NCBI GenBank assembly: GCA_964348745.1
Contig: CAYGDT010000001.1
Location: 11,329-75,328 of the forward strand
Length of the DNA stretch: 64,000 nt
Source of the DNA: CAYGDT01 sp964348745
GTDB taxonomy: Bacteria; Patescibacteriota; Gracilibacteria; Peribacterales; Peribacteraceae
Direction: 5' to 3'
In this document: positions 8,859 to 17,501 of the stretch, in pieces
Position numbering within the stretch: position 1 is the stretch's first letter
Layout of the letters: every line of letters begins with the position of its first letter
Position numbers and translations under genes: made by a program
Notes under the pieces: model-generated
What the model saw: the letters and a program-made list of their open reading frames with translations, nothing else
The model's database searches: none
What the model was told of the DNA's origin: nothing

Positions 8859-9608
8859 TTCTCCATTACCAGATCTTCTCTGAAGAAACACCAGTAACAC
8901 AATCGCGATTGCGATAATCGGCAATGTCAGCAACTGCCCCCGCGATAGTTCGATGCCCAGAAGATGCATATAACCGTACGGCTGGTCGCGGAAGATTTCA
9001 ACGACAAAGCGAAGAACTCCATACAAAAGCAGAAACATGGCAAAAGTCTGACCTGTTTCAAAGCGCCGGGACCGAAGCATCGCGTAGCATACGCATGCCA
9101 TACAGAGATCCTGCGCCATCGAGTAGAAAAATGTAGGATGCCGCAACCCCTCCACTCCGGGTATGGAAATTGCCCAAGGCAGCGTGGTGACCGTGCCATA
9201 GAGTTCGAGGTTGATGAAGTTCCCGAAGCGCCCAAACGCAAGACCAAGCGCTACAGGGACGCTCATACAATCAAGGAACGGCAACAGGGGGACTTTTCTT
9301 TTTTTGAGAGCAAACCAAAGCGAAATCGTGACACCAAGAAAACCGCCGTGCGAAGACATGCCTCCGTTCCAGACAGCAAAAATCTCCAGCGGGTGCTGTA
9401 CGAAGTACGGCAGCTCGTAAAAAACGACATAGCCGAGTCTTCCACCAACAATCACGCCGAGGACAACCGCAGAGAGAATTGCAGAGAGCGTATCGGGTGA
9501 TAACGTGAGTGAGCGATAGCGCAGCAACCGCGGAAGTGAAACATAAGCAATGATAAATGCCAGCAGATACAATAGTCCGTACCAATGGATGGGGAATCCA
9601 AGGATCAC
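8841..9608 (-). CDS. lgt: Prolipoprotein diacylglyceryl transferase
   Basis: Transfers diacylglycerol from phosphatidylglycerol to the lipobox Cys of prolipoproteins in the cytoplasmic membrane. The protein has 255 aa and about seven membrane helices. Family motifs seen: IHWYGLLY near the N-terminus, GGRLGYVVFYE, HPLEIFAVWNGGMSSHGG and the Lgt signature FGRFGNFINLELYG. The start is GTG at 9608. Lipobox proteins in this window (5680-6411, 15324-16310, 24502-24993) are likely substrates. The C-terminal codons fall within a repetitive palindromic sequence. Confidence 0.93.
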   Translation of the reverse strand: MILGFPIHWYGLLYLLAFIIAYVSLPRLLRYRSLTLSPDTLSAILSAVVLGVIVGGRLGYVVFYELPYFVQHPLEIFAVWNGGMSSHGGFLGVTISLWFALKKRKVPLLPFLDCMSVPVALGLAFGRFGNFINLELYGTVTTLPWAISIPGVEGLRHPTFFYSMAQDLCMACVCYAMLRSRRFETGQTFAMFLLLYGVLRFVVEIFRDQPYGYMHLLGIELSRGQLLTLPIIAIAIVLLVFLQRRSGNGETISDQ

Positions 9609-9687
9609 GAGGGCAACGGTGCGGGAAGGGAAGAAGTGGATAAAGGATTAAGGATAGTGGATAACAATGGTTTGTCGATATTGTAGA

Positions 9688-9706
9688 TGCGCACCACTGG
9701 TGCGCA
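9688..9706. repeat. Perfect hairpin TGCGCACC-ACT-GGTGCGCA
   Basis: An 8-bp perfect stem with a 3-nt loop, just 3' of the membrane protein that ends at 9717 and upstream of lgt. There is no clear U-tract on either strand, so it may be a weak terminator or an mRNA-stabilising stem. Confidence 0.55.
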
Positions 9707-9716
9707 GCGCGCATTA

Positions 9717-11162
9717 TTACGAAGAGCAAACAGATTCCAGTAACGGCTGGCCATCCAATTTTTTCAAACACGGATCATTGAAAAGATGGTCAGCACGTTC
9801 GCCGTAGTAATCGGTGAATGTTTTCGTAAAAAAGAAATACACCGGACCTTGGAGTCCGGCGAGTAATGCTTTACGATCGGCATTTGAGCCGTCAATGAAC
9901 GCTTGCCAATCTTCATACGTCCAAACGGGGAAATCGAGGAGACCCGGCGCACCGACCCGCAGATCAGGAAGCCAACCGAGCAACCACGGACCGGAGACAT
10001 CCTCCAGTGCGATAACCGCTGCATTCGGAGGAAGAGTCTCTCGAAGACTGACAATCTTCAAAAGCTCCTGACGGGAAAAGAGTGGCACCCGCGTGAGACT
10101 TACCTGCAACGAAACGACTGCCTGCGCGAGCAAGAGTACGACGAGCAACCCTCGTGCCCATGGTGCACTGAACTTTTTCCAAAACTCTGCGATTGCGGCT
10201 GCTGCAAAGGGCATCAGAAAGAAATCCAACTGAAGAAAGAACCGCTGATAAAAGACAAATCGAAACACGACGAAAACCGCGCACACAAGTACCGAAAGTT
10301 GCCACAAGCTTCCACGCTCACTCCGGAAACTTCGAACAAACCCTGCTATACCAAAAAGCAAGAGTATTCCCATGGTTCGTACGTAGTACATTCTCTCCGG
10401 GAACGTGCCCGGGGGAGCATCATCTCCATACAAGAGAAAGATCGATTTTAACGGGCTGAGGATTGCCCTGTTCCACTGTGGCAAATACCAGAGAAACGAA
10501 ATTCCGGCAGCCACAAGAAGGCCGACGGTCAACACGCGGTAACGCATATTGCTTCTGGATCGGGGCAGGATGATCAACCACCAAAGACCGAGTGCAAGAA
10601 TCAACACAAGCCCCGTCTGCTGATGGACGAGCACAGTCAGCAGTGCAGTAAGCAAGAAAAGTGGAGACAGGCGCTCCGCAAAATAGTAGGTGAGAACGGT
10701 CAACAGTAAAGAAACAACTGTTTTCCAGTACATCGCATAGAACCCGTCGTAGAAGGGAGCCGACAGAAAGCCAACAAGCAACACCAGAACCCCGACACTC
10801 GTGCCGTGCCGCTTTGCCGTCACCCATGCCAGTACGCAAAGGGTGAAAACAGGCATGAGGTTCCAGATCCAACCAATTGCCGCATCAACAGGCAATCCAA
10901 TATTAATCAAGATGCCAAACAGGACATACAGAGCGGGTGGATACTCCTGCGCCCATTGCGGCAAATCGGGCAGATTGAGATACGAAAGGCTCTGCGCATA
11001 GTGCAAAAACAAATAGCGATACATGCCTACGTCATATCCCAGAGGTACATCAAAACGCATGAGGGGAAGCAAAAACTTGACGAGCAACGCCAAAAGAAGA
11101 ACTCCAATGGAGAGGGAAACAGCATGACGACGCACCAAAGACTTCAATACGGAAGACTGCAT
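9717..11162 (-). CDS. Polytopic membrane protein, GT-C glycosyltransferase-like
   Basis: About 481 aa with roughly 11-12 hydrophobic segments and a soluble C-terminal ~100 aa. After the first helix the loop GYDVGMYRYL carries acidic residues in the position typical of the catalytic loop of GT-C membrane glycosyltransferases, followed by QEYPPALYVLFG. This gives a general similarity, not a specific family match. It may transfer a lipid-linked sugar outside the membrane, for surface glycan or protein glycosylation. The start at ATG 11162 is preferred because TATGCT lies 6 nt before it; the 24 residues upstream look non-coding. It ends before lgt and follows the sortase gene on the same strand. 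Confidence 0.6.
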   Translation of the reverse strand: MQSSVLKSLVRRHAVSLSIGVLLLALLVKFLLPLMRFDVPLGYDVGMYRYLFLHYAQSLSYLNLPDLPQWAQEYPPALYVLFGILINIGLPVDAAIGWIWNLMPVFTLCVLAWVTAKRHGTSVGVLVLLVGFLSAPFYDGFYAMYWKTVVSLLLTVLTYYFAERLSPLFLLTALLTVLVHQQTGLVLILALGLWWLIILPRSRSNMRYRVLTVGLLVAAGISFLWYLPQWNRAILSPLKSIFLLYGDDAPPGTFPERMYYVRTMGILLLFGIAGFVRSFRSERGSLWQLSVLVCAVFVVFRFVFYQRFFLQLDFFLMPFAAAAIAEFWKKFSAPWARGLLVVLLLAQAVVSLQVSLTRVPLFSRQELLKIVSLRETLPPNAAVIALEDVSGPWLLGWLPDLRVGAPGLLDFPVWTYEDWQAFIDGSNADRKALLAGLQGPVYFFFTKTFTDYYGERADHLFNDPCLKKLDGQPLLESVCSS

Positions 11163-11205
11163 GCTGCCAGCATACGTGCTACAGAGATTTGATACCAGCG
11201 GGGGA

Positions 11206-12027
11206 TTACTCCTCGATCTTCCTAGCAAGCACAATCATACGGTCGCGCGTTGTTCCGACAGGGTAGCAGGTGATCATTTTCAGAATGCTTGCATCGTACT
11301 GTTGTTCGAGAATGGAGGTGGCAGACGGGGAGACAACTTCCTTGCTCTCGACATTGTACGCAATACCACTGACGACGATCTGCTCGCCTATGGCGATGTC
11401 CGGCAGTTTTGCAAACAATCTGCCAAAATCGCTGTCTCTCGAGCGAGAATCGGGAGGGCTGCTATGACCGGCGACAATCAACGTTCCTTGTTGACCTGGA
11501 TTTACAGAATGTGGATAGGCAACCGCACCGTAGCTTAATCCCACTTGCATTTGCTCTTCAAGAGATTGCCAATCATGGGCTGACCAATGCGTCATCGAAG
11601 GTAGTAGTACAGGTGCCTTGATACCGAGACTTGGAACCGAAAGTGTCCAAGCATACCGGAGATCCCACTCACGAATTTCGTTCGTTGCCGCTGCACGCAA
11701 AGTCTCCTTTTGCTGCACAGGTTCTTGCTGTACTGCCAATGTAGGGACATCAGAAGGCGAAGGTTTCAGCGTAGCCTGAACATGGGTACTTTCAACACGC
11801 TGCGTATAGTGTTCCCCAAGATCATCGACAATAACCTCGGAGACTGCGGCAGTCGTATTGACAGTCTGCGCTGCTGAGAGTGAATCCAACATGCTCTTTA
11901 GTGTTGTCAATACATCGGACGGAACCTGAGGAAAAGCAACATGTGAAATCAGTGCAGTCCAAATGGAAAACGATGCGAATATCGCAAGAATAGCCACTAC
12001 GAACGCTTTAGTTTTATGTTTGTTCAC
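11206..12027 (-). CDS. Sortase family transpeptidase
   Basis: A 273-aa membrane-anchored sortase. One N-terminal helix (about residues 6-28) and a low-complexity linker lead to a C-terminal sortase barrel: VAGHSS with catalytic His near 188, TCYPVGTTRDR with catalytic Cys near 254, and Arg a few residues later. Sortases join sorting-signal proteins to peptidoglycan or to each other. No LPXTG-type protein is visible in this window, so the substrate is unknown. The start is GTG at 12027: the apparent TTG start at 12063 is the -35 box of a promoter whose -10 ends 7 nt before this GTG. Confidence 0.85.
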   Translation of the reverse strand: MNKHKTKAFVVAILAIFASFSIWTALISHVAFPQVPSDVLTTLKSMLDSLSAAQTVNTTAAVSEVIVDDLGEHYTQRVESTHVQATLKPSPSDVPTLAVQQEPVQQKETLRAAATNEIREWDLRYAWTLSVPSLGIKAPVLLPSMTHWSAHDWQSLEEQMQVGLSYGAVAYPHSVNPGQQGTLIVAGHSSPPDSRSRDSDFGRLFAKLPDIAIGEQIVVSGIAYNVESKEVVSPSATSILEQQYDASILKMITCYPVGTTRDRMIVLARKIEE

Positions 12028-12034
12028 TATTAAT

Positions 12035-12063
12035 ATTATACAATATTTGTTGATATTTGGCAA
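12035..12063 (-). promoter_or_regulatory. Promoter of the sortase gene
   Basis: Minus strand: TTGCCA (12063-12058), a 17-nt spacer and TATAAT (12040-12035), then 7 nt to the GTG start. This predicts a leaderless mRNA and shows that the in-frame TTG at 12063 is a promoter element and not a start codon. Confidence 0.8.
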
Positions 12064-12115
12064 TGTCTCATTCCCCTTTCATTTGGATCTCCTAGGGGTT
12101 TCAAGCCAATCTTTG

Positions 12116-12121
12116 TAGTAT
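12116..12121 (+). promoter_or_regulatory. -10 box of tsaD
   Basis: TAGTAT ends 9 nt before ATG 12131. No good -35 is seen. Confidence 0.45.
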
Positions 12122-12130
12122 GCATGGACT

Positions 12131-13183
12131 ATGCTGATCCTCGGAATCGAATCGTCGTGCGACGAAACTGCCGCAGCGCTTGTGGAAGACGGAATACGTG
12201 TCCTTTCCACAGTGACTGCCAGCACGCAAGACGTATTCTCGGATGCAGGGGGCGTAGTCCCCGAAGACGCTGCGCGTCGACAACTTGAGTATATTTTACC
12301 GGTGCTCCACGCGGCTCTGAAACAGGCGAACGTATCTTACGATTCCATAGATGCCATAGCGGTCACCCGAGGTCCGGGGTTGCTTGGCTCGCTACTTGTC
12401 GGTACCACTGCAGCCCGAACGATCGCCATGCTCTGGGGTAAGCCTCTCATTGGCGTGCACCATACATTCGGGCATCTTTGTTCGACATGGATTGCTCAAA
12501 ACTCAACACTAGCATTCCCTATCATCACACTCAGCGTCTCAGGTGGTCATACCGATCTCTGGTACAGAACATCCCACATGCGTGGAAAACTCATTGGCCG
12601 CACGCGAGACGACGCAGCGGGAGAAGCATTCGACAAGGGTGCTTCGATGCTGGGACTCCCCTACCCCGGCGGGCCGTCTATCGCAAAAGCCGCACAGTCG
12701 GGCGACGAACGGTCGTTTGATTTTCCAAAGCCTCTGCATAGCGATGATACGTTGGACTTCAGTTACTCGGGACTCAAGACGGCATTGAAATACATAATCA
12801 GAGATATCACTGCGAGCAACTCATCAGACAAAAAGAGTGCCGTACCTGTGTTACCGATTTCTGACCTTGCTGCAAGCTACCAATACGCAATCTGCGCACA
12901 ATTGATTGATCGCGTTGAGCAAGCATTGAAAGTGTATCCTGACGTACAGCAAGTGCATATCGTCGGAGGAGTTTCCGCGAATACACTGCTGAGATCCATG
13001 ATCACCAATGCGATCGAGGGTGGTGCAACGGTGCGATGGCCAGTCACACTTGCATACTGCACCGACAATGCGGCGATGATTGCGTCTGCAGGGTATTTCC
13101 TTCAGCTGGAAAACCCACAGCAAGCCTACGAAGCATTCCTGACTTCCGCAACAATACCGCTTGAGAGCGTCGTTACTGCATGA
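12131..13183 (+). CDS. tsaD: tRNA N6-adenosine threonylcarbamoyltransferase TsaD
   Basis: Catalytic subunit for the t6A37 modification of ANN-decoding tRNAs, acting with TsaB, TsaC and TsaE. The protein has 350 aa, a normal length. Motifs: GIESSCDETA at the N-terminus, TRGPGLLGSLLVG, the metal-binding His cluster HHTFGH, SVSGGHTDL, DDAAGEAFDKG, GLPYPGGP, and IVGGVSANTLLR then TDNAAMIA near the C-terminus. The start ATG 12131 lies 9 nt after a -10-like TAGTAT. Its last 11 nt overlap a small minus-strand ORF. Confidence 0.95.
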   Translation: MLILGIESSCDETAAALVEDGIRVLSTVTASTQDVFSDAGGVVPEDAARRQLEYILPVLHAALKQANVSYDSIDAIAVTRGPGLLGSLLVGTTAARTIAMLWGKPLIGVHHTFGHLCSTWIAQNSTLAFPIITLSVSGGHTDLWYRTSHMRGKLIGRTRDDAAGEAFDKGASMLGLPYPGGPSIAKAAQSGDERSFDFPKPLHSDDTLDFSYSGLKTALKYIIRDITASNSSDKKSAVPVLPISDLAASYQYAICAQLIDRVEQALKVYPDVQQVHIVGGVSANTLLRSMITNAIEGGATVRWPVTLAYCTDNAAMIASAGYFLQLENPQQAYEAFLTSATIPLESVVTA

Positions 13184-13268
13184 GAGTCAATGCCGGTAGC
13201 AGTGCGCTGAGAGCAATACCTACTACGCCAAGCAAGGCGATCACGCGAATGAGGGTTTTTTGCTTCAT
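13173..13268 (-). CDS. 31-aa single-helix membrane peptide
   Basis: ATG 13268 to TAA 13173 encodes a 31-aa peptide: a basic MKQKTLIR start, a hydrophobic span of ~20 residues (VIALLGVVGIALSALLPAL) and a short tail. The start lies 5 nt after the stop of the PKD protein gene, suggesting translational coupling in the same operon. The 3' end overlaps the tsaD stop codon region by 11 nt. No function is recognised. The organised N-in signal-anchor composition and the tight spacing argue that it is real. Confidence 0.55.
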   Translation of the reverse strand: MKQKTLIRVIALLGVVGIALSALLPALTLMQ

Positions 13269-13273
13269 GGAAA

Positions 13274-15319
13274 TTATGGGGTGACTGTGACGGGAAGAGA
13301 ATAGATACTTGTGGATCCTGCGCTATCCGTCAGTGTCAATTCAACGTTAAATTCACCAATTTGCGTAAAGACATGATCCATCTGTCTGGAGTCACTTTGT
13401 AGATCCGCCTCTGCTTCTGAGCCGTCGCCATACTTCCAGACAGCTTTCACGGGTTTGCCCGTCGAGCACTTCCAGTCAAAGAGCACATACCCATTCAGCT
13501 TCACCGATGGCCTGCTGCGCGTAAAACATGCCTTCAGCAAAGGCGCACGCACGAGAATCGATCGTGTCGCAGATTCGCTCTTCCCCGATAGTGAGTTTAC
13601 CGTGAGTGTCACGACATACTCTCCCGGATTTCCATACAGATGCTCCTGATAGGCATCGCCGAAGTGCTGTTCTTCGAGAGGACCGTCTCCGAAGTTCCAG
13701 ACGAATCCCGTGATCTGTTCACCGGGCAAGCGTGAAAGTGAAGCGTCGAATTCCACGTTGAGCGGTGCGCTGCCCTGCGGAGGGCGAACTTCAAATGTTA
13801 CATTTTCGGACTTAGGTTTTACTTCCAACACAATAGCCCTGCGCATAACTCTTCCTTCGGCATCTTTTGCCAGAAGCACCAGGTTGTATTGCCCCTGATC
13901 ACGGAAGATTGCTTTCAGTGTCGTGTCCGTGGAAGTTATTTGCGATGCCTTGTCCGGAGCCTCCCACCAGAAATCGACGAGCGGCGTTGTTGTTTTCGGT
14001 GTCAAACTTATAGAGACAGGCGCCTCGGCGGAGATTCTGCCGCTGACCACCGTATGCGATCCATCGAATGAAAGATCTGGAATATCCAAATTTTCCACGA
14101 CTTTGACGACCTTTACTGTTTTAGAAATCTGTCCGTTGAGATTCCGCGCACTCGCCTTAACCTGATAGACCTTTCGGTTGTTAAACGTATGACCGACTCG
14201 CTCGCCAACATCGACTGTTCCATCTCCGAAATCCCACTCGACTTGCTGAAGCGGTTCCTCCGTCACGATCCTAAATACCACCTGAAATGGCGGAGGACTT
14301 TCTAGAAAGTCGGGTGTCGTTTCTATGGTGACCGGAAAAGGATTCGGACTTGGAGGATTAATCGTCAGAGCGCGCTGATACGAATTTTGCGTTTGATTGA
14401 GAAAGAGAATCGTAACAGAAACAACCTCTTCTCCTGTTGTTAAGAATGTATACGAAGCTTCCAACGATACAGAGGTTTCATCAGGAATACCGTCTTGGTT
14501 GAAATCCCACTGGACTTCGCGGACGTCTTGCTTTTGCTCCTCGGCAACTAAATGCGCGACGCTGAATGTTACCGGTTCATCCACAACCGGAACAAACGGC
14601 GTATACGAAAAAACTGCATTAGGAATAACAACGCGCCTTCTGATAACCCGCGATTTTCCTCCTCCGAGATCGAGCGTAGCACTGACGTTATAGCCGGCAG
14701 CCTGCTCATAATAACCCGTCGCTTCCGGTGTGACGGATTCCAGATCGACGGTTCCATCACCGGTGAGATCCCACTTGTAGGTTTGCACCTTCAAACCGCG
14801 ACGTGCGAGAATTTCCGTTGCTTCCTTGGCACTATAGGTGATGGAAATCGGAGCAACCAGCTCGGGGTTCCCCTCGGGCGATGTAATCATGAGAGGAAGA
14901 GCGGGCTCTTGCGCGATGTAATAGGGAACAAACATGGAGAGCGCAATACCAGGTACAATAAAAAGGGCTATCCGGATCATGCTCATTTTGCGTACCCGAT
15001 CATCCGCGTGGCCTGACTTTCCGATACGGATAAACGCGAGCAAGCCTGCGAGTAGCATGCCGACAGAAACGACGATAGACAGCAGTTTTTCAAAGGGGAT
15101 CAGTGCATCCCATTTGCCCATAGGATCGGGCAAGACCGAGAGAAGAAAGACCGACCAGATGATATACAGAACATACGGAAGACCGACAAGAGTCAGTAAT
15201 GCAAATCTGGCGCGGGCAATCGCGGATGCATCCTGCAGGATAGGAGAAGACGGCGTAGGTGCGGGAGGTGCACTGGGTGGGGTGATGCCGTCGACGCTAC
15301 GTTCAGGCTGTGTAGTCAC
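13274..15319 (-). CDS. Membrane-anchored PKD-domain surface protein
   Basis: About 681 aa. A Pro-rich cytoplasmic N-terminus is followed by three or four membrane helices (within about residues 40-140). A long exterior part holds several PKD-type Ig folds, recognised by WDFGDGTVDVG...HTFNNRKVYQV, FVWNFGDGPLEE...YGNPGEYVVTL and AVWKYGDGSEAEA...VFTQIGEFNVELTL; two earlier domains (YKWDLTGDGTVD, VQWDFNQDGIPD) are related. PKD domains usually mediate protein-protein or protein-carbohydrate contacts. The start is uncertain: GTG 15319 lies 5 nt after the upstream stop, while TTG 15343 would overlap the lipoprotein gene by 20 nt. Confidence 0.8.
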   Translation of the reverse strand: MTTQPERSVDGITPPSAPPAPTPSSPILQDASAIARARFALLTLVGLPYVLYIIWSVFLLSVLPDPMGKWDALIPFEKLLSIVVSVGMLLAGLLAFIRIGKSGHADDRVRKMSMIRIALFIVPGIALSMFVPYYIAQEPALPLMITSPEGNPELVAPISITYSAKEATEILARRGLKVQTYKWDLTGDGTVDLESVTPEATGYYEQAAGYNVSATLDLGGGKSRVIRRRVVIPNAVFSYTPFVPVVDEPVTFSVAHLVAEEQKQDVREVQWDFNQDGIPDETSVSLEASYTFLTTGEEVVSVTILFLNQTQNSYQRALTINPPSPNPFPVTIETTPDFLESPPPFQVVFRIVTEEPLQQVEWDFGDGTVDVGERVGHTFNNRKVYQVKASARNLNGQISKTVKVVKVVENLDIPDLSFDGSHTVVSGRISAEAPVSISLTPKTTTPLVDFWWEAPDKASQITSTDTTLKAIFRDQGQYNLVLLAKDAEGRVMRRAIVLEVKPKSENVTFEVRPPQGSAPLNVEFDASLSRLPGEQITGFVWNFGDGPLEEQHFGDAYQEHLYGNPGEYVVTLTVNSLSGKSESATRSILVRAPLLKACFTRSRPSVKLNGYVLFDWKCSTGKPVKAVWKYGDGSEAEADLQSDSRQMDHVFTQIGEFNVELTLTDSAGSTSIYSLPVTVTP

Positions 15320-15323
15320 GCGT

Positions 15324-16310
15324 TTACTGGGAAGTGAAGTCAAACATCAGTTCATTCAACATCTGGGAGTCCGAGTTCATGGATGGTTGCGTCACGTCCA
15401 TTCCCGGTAGCGCATCGGGGGCAAGCTGCTCCGATGGCATGGTAAAGAGGACTGCAGGCGAGAAAATCGTTGCATCTTCCGGCGGTGTAATATTAGGAGC
15501 ACTGTTTAGATTTCGAAATGTAACGGTAAAAGACGCCGAAGCAGTCCCACCGTTTTGCATGGGGATTGCGGCGATCATCCATTGGAGTTTTTGCAGGTAG
15601 TACGTCTGCTCATCTATCCATATCTGCCCGCTCGCATCTATTTCACTTAACTGTATTTTTGCAGCCGAAACGTCAAACTCCTCCCCCTTTTGCTCAGCTT
15701 GTTGTTCAAGAAACGCAAGAAGTTTTTCTTTGTCCAGAGTAACGTCGTAATGATACGAAGATCTGCCGTTCACGGATTCCATTCCACGATCTTTGGTGAC
15801 TTTGACCACTTGCGCCTGCGCCTGAAGCAAACGAGGATCAGGCGTGACAGTACCAATCACGACGGGCGTATCTCCCGCTGGAAGTTTCCACCAGCGATCG
15901 GCAAGTCTCGCTATGAGTTCCGGTTTGAAGAGCGTGCTACTCGGCTGCGAGGTCAGTGAATGGATGTTCAAGAACACTTCGTCGCCCGGCAACACGACAA
16001 CCTCAACGTTTCCGCTGATCGACATTGCCTGGCCCCGTACTTCCTGATTGGCTGTCAGATCCAGCGTAAATCGCAACTCAAGTCCTGCATCTCCCAATAT
16101 TCCGTCGATATGCGCAGTACCCTTGGTGGTGCTCGAAGCTGACGTAGCATCGAAATCCGCCTGCAATAGATACTGCGCGGACTGCAGTGTTTGCGTTGCC
16201 TTAGCCGCCTGCGACAACACTTCCTCCGGCGGCATGGCACTCGGCGCATTGCCGGGTGAACAAGCTGCAAGAAGCAAACAGGAACCGAGGAGGAGTCCGC
16301 GAAGGTGCAT
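15324..16310 (-). CDS. Secreted lipoprotein, LppX/LolA-like
   Basis: A 328-aa lipoprotein with signal MHLRGLLLGSCLLLAACS, giving the lipobox LAAC. The mature part is a single beta-rich domain with alternating strands (QVRGQAMSISGNVEVVVLPGDEVFLN..., IWIDEQTYYLQKLQWMIAA..., ASFTVTFRNLN), reminiscent of the LppX/LprG/LolA-type hydrophobic-ligand carriers. That similarity is structural intuition and not a motif match. It is the middle gene of a minus-strand envelope operon between an exported beta-rich protein and the PKD membrane protein. A role in lipid or lipoprotein handling at the envelope is possible. Confidence 0.75.
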   Translation of the reverse strand: MHLRGLLLGSCLLLAACSPGNAPSAMPPEEVLSQAAKATQTLQSAQYLLQADFDATSASSTTKGTAHIDGILGDAGLELRFTLDLTANQEVRGQAMSISGNVEVVVLPGDEVFLNIHSLTSQPSSTLFKPELIARLADRWWKLPAGDTPVVIGTVTPDPRLLQAQAQVVKVTKDRGMESVNGRSSYHYDVTLDKEKLLAFLEQQAEQKGEEFDVSAAKIQLSEIDASGQIWIDEQTYYLQKLQWMIAAIPMQNGGTASASFTVTFRNLNSAPNITPPEDATIFSPAVLFTMPSEQLAPDALPGMDVTQPSMNSDSQMLNELMFDFTSQ

Positions 16311-16355
16311 ACAGGAAAAGGTTGACGCTATTCTGACAGAAAAAGACTGCGCGAT

Positions 16356-17291
16356 CTAGCGACCGCGCCGCACCGTGGATTCGATATCCCCCGGCTCCTC
16401 GATGACAAACTGAATGGTACGGCTGCGGCTTGCGACAATGTCTCCACGAAGACCGAATTTTAAGGTCTGATTTTTCTCCAATACATACGGGGGATTGAAC
16501 ACGAGACGAACGCGATGAGCCGATAGTTGAGCAGCAATATCGCTCACGGCACGACTACGATAATCGATGGAAAGATTACGCAGATCCGCATCGCTCGCCG
16601 AACCACGATTCGTAAACGTTATCGCATGAATCACTTGGTCATCAACGCCGTCTGCGGCGAGGGTAAACCTTAGGAGCAATTGCCTCGCTCCGTAATGCGC
16701 GGTTGAAGTGAGTTTCAGGTAATCGACACTGACCTGCCCGACACGCGGACCCGTGGTACGGAGCGTACGGGTAAAGTCGCCGTCACGTTGATCAATACGC
16801 ACGGTCGATGTTCCCGCGTCGATGGCCTTAAGCTCAAAGCGGTGCTGCCCCGAAACTGCTGCATCGGGCGAGAAGTCAGCGAGGATCGTTACGTCTTCCG
16901 TATCGCAGGTAGAAATCGTAAACCCGCGAGTATTGAGGGAAACAGTACCATCGCGGCTCGGTGTTCCCGATGCCGAAGATATTCGAACACCGCGGTGCAT
17001 TGCATAGACAGATACGACATCCGCACTAAGTCCAAGTCCCCTTCTCTGCACTGCGATCGTATTGATCGTAACATCTCCGCCGCACTCTGCGGTCAGTCGC
17101 AGCCGTAGCATTTCAACCCGCTGCGAGCCGGGCGGCACAGCTGCGGTCGTAGACTCCGCATCGACCGTCAATTTCCCTTTTGGTTGAACTGATTGCATGT
17201 ACTGCATCGTCTGAACCGGGCGGTATGTGGAAGATCCGGCCGGCAAACGAAACTGATCGATGTAGTACGCAAGGAGAAGTGGAGCGAGCAT
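16356..17291 (-). CDS. Exported beta-rich protein of unknown function
   Basis: About 311 aa. A short hydrophobic N-terminus (MLAPLLLAYYIDQF) is followed by two similar beta-sandwich-like halves. Each has a pattern such as 'LRLRLTAECGGDVTINTIAVQRRG' near residue 70 and 'LLLRFTLAADGVDDQVIHAITFTNRG' near residue 200, so the protein looks like an internal duplication. No catalytic motif is seen. ATG 17291 is preferred because TATACT (17305-17300) lies 8 nt before it; the apparent TTG start at 17330 would sit in the -35 area. It is the first gene of the operon with the lipoprotein and the PKD protein, so a surface-assembly role is likely but not proven. Confidence 0.6.
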   Translation of the reverse strand: MLAPLLLAYYIDQFRLPAGSSTYRPVQTMQYMQSVQPKGKLTVDAESTTAAVPPGSQRVEMLRLRLTAECGGDVTINTIAVQRRGLGLSADVVSVYAMHRGVRISSASGTPSRDGTVSLNTRGFTISTCDTEDVTILADFSPDAAVSGQHRFELKAIDAGTSTVRIDQRDGDFTRTLRTTGPRVGQVSVDYLKLTSTAHYGARQLLLRFTLAADGVDDQVIHAITFTNRGSASDADLRNLSIDYRSRAVSDIAAQLSAHRVRLVFNPPYVLEKNQTLKFGLRGDIVASRSRTIQFVIEEPGDIESTVRRGR

Positions 17292-17299
17292 GAGGTCGT

Positions 17300-17305
17300 A
17301 GTATA
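17300..17305 (-). promoter_or_regulatory. -10 box of the envelope operon
   Basis: TATACT on the minus strand, 8 nt before ATG 17291. A TTGTCC at 17330-17325 could be the -35, but the 19-nt spacing is long. Confidence 0.45.
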
Positions 17306-17348
17306 CAACATCGAGAAGCACTCTGGACAAGTGCAGGGAGTTTTACCG

Positions 17349-17354
17349 TATACT
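17349..17354 (+). promoter_or_regulatory. -10 box of tRNA-Pro
   Basis: TATACT, 11 nt before the first base of the tRNA. The -35 is weak (TGGACA with long spacing). Confidence 0.4.
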
Positions 17355-17365
17355 GCATTCGGTCT

Positions 17366-17442
17366 CGGGATGTAGCTCAGTTGGCTAGAGCGCGTGATTC
17401 GGGTTCACGAGGTCGAGAGTTCAAGTCCCTCCATCCCGACCA
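17366..17442 (+). tRNA. tRNA-Pro (anticodon CGG)
   Basis: A 77-nt cloverleaf. The acceptor CGGGATG/CATCCCG pairs perfectly. The D-arm GCTC/GAGC, the anticodon stem CGTGA/TCACG with loop TTCGGGT (anticodon CGG) and the T-arm GAGAG-TTCAAGT-CCCTC (one A-C mismatch) are all present. The CCA end is encoded. It reads CCG codons. Confidence 0.93.
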
Positions 17443-17501
17443 GCCTTCGCTCCTCTGCGGAGGAGCTATGGCTGGCAAGCCGGATACAATCTCTCGAGCA
17501 T

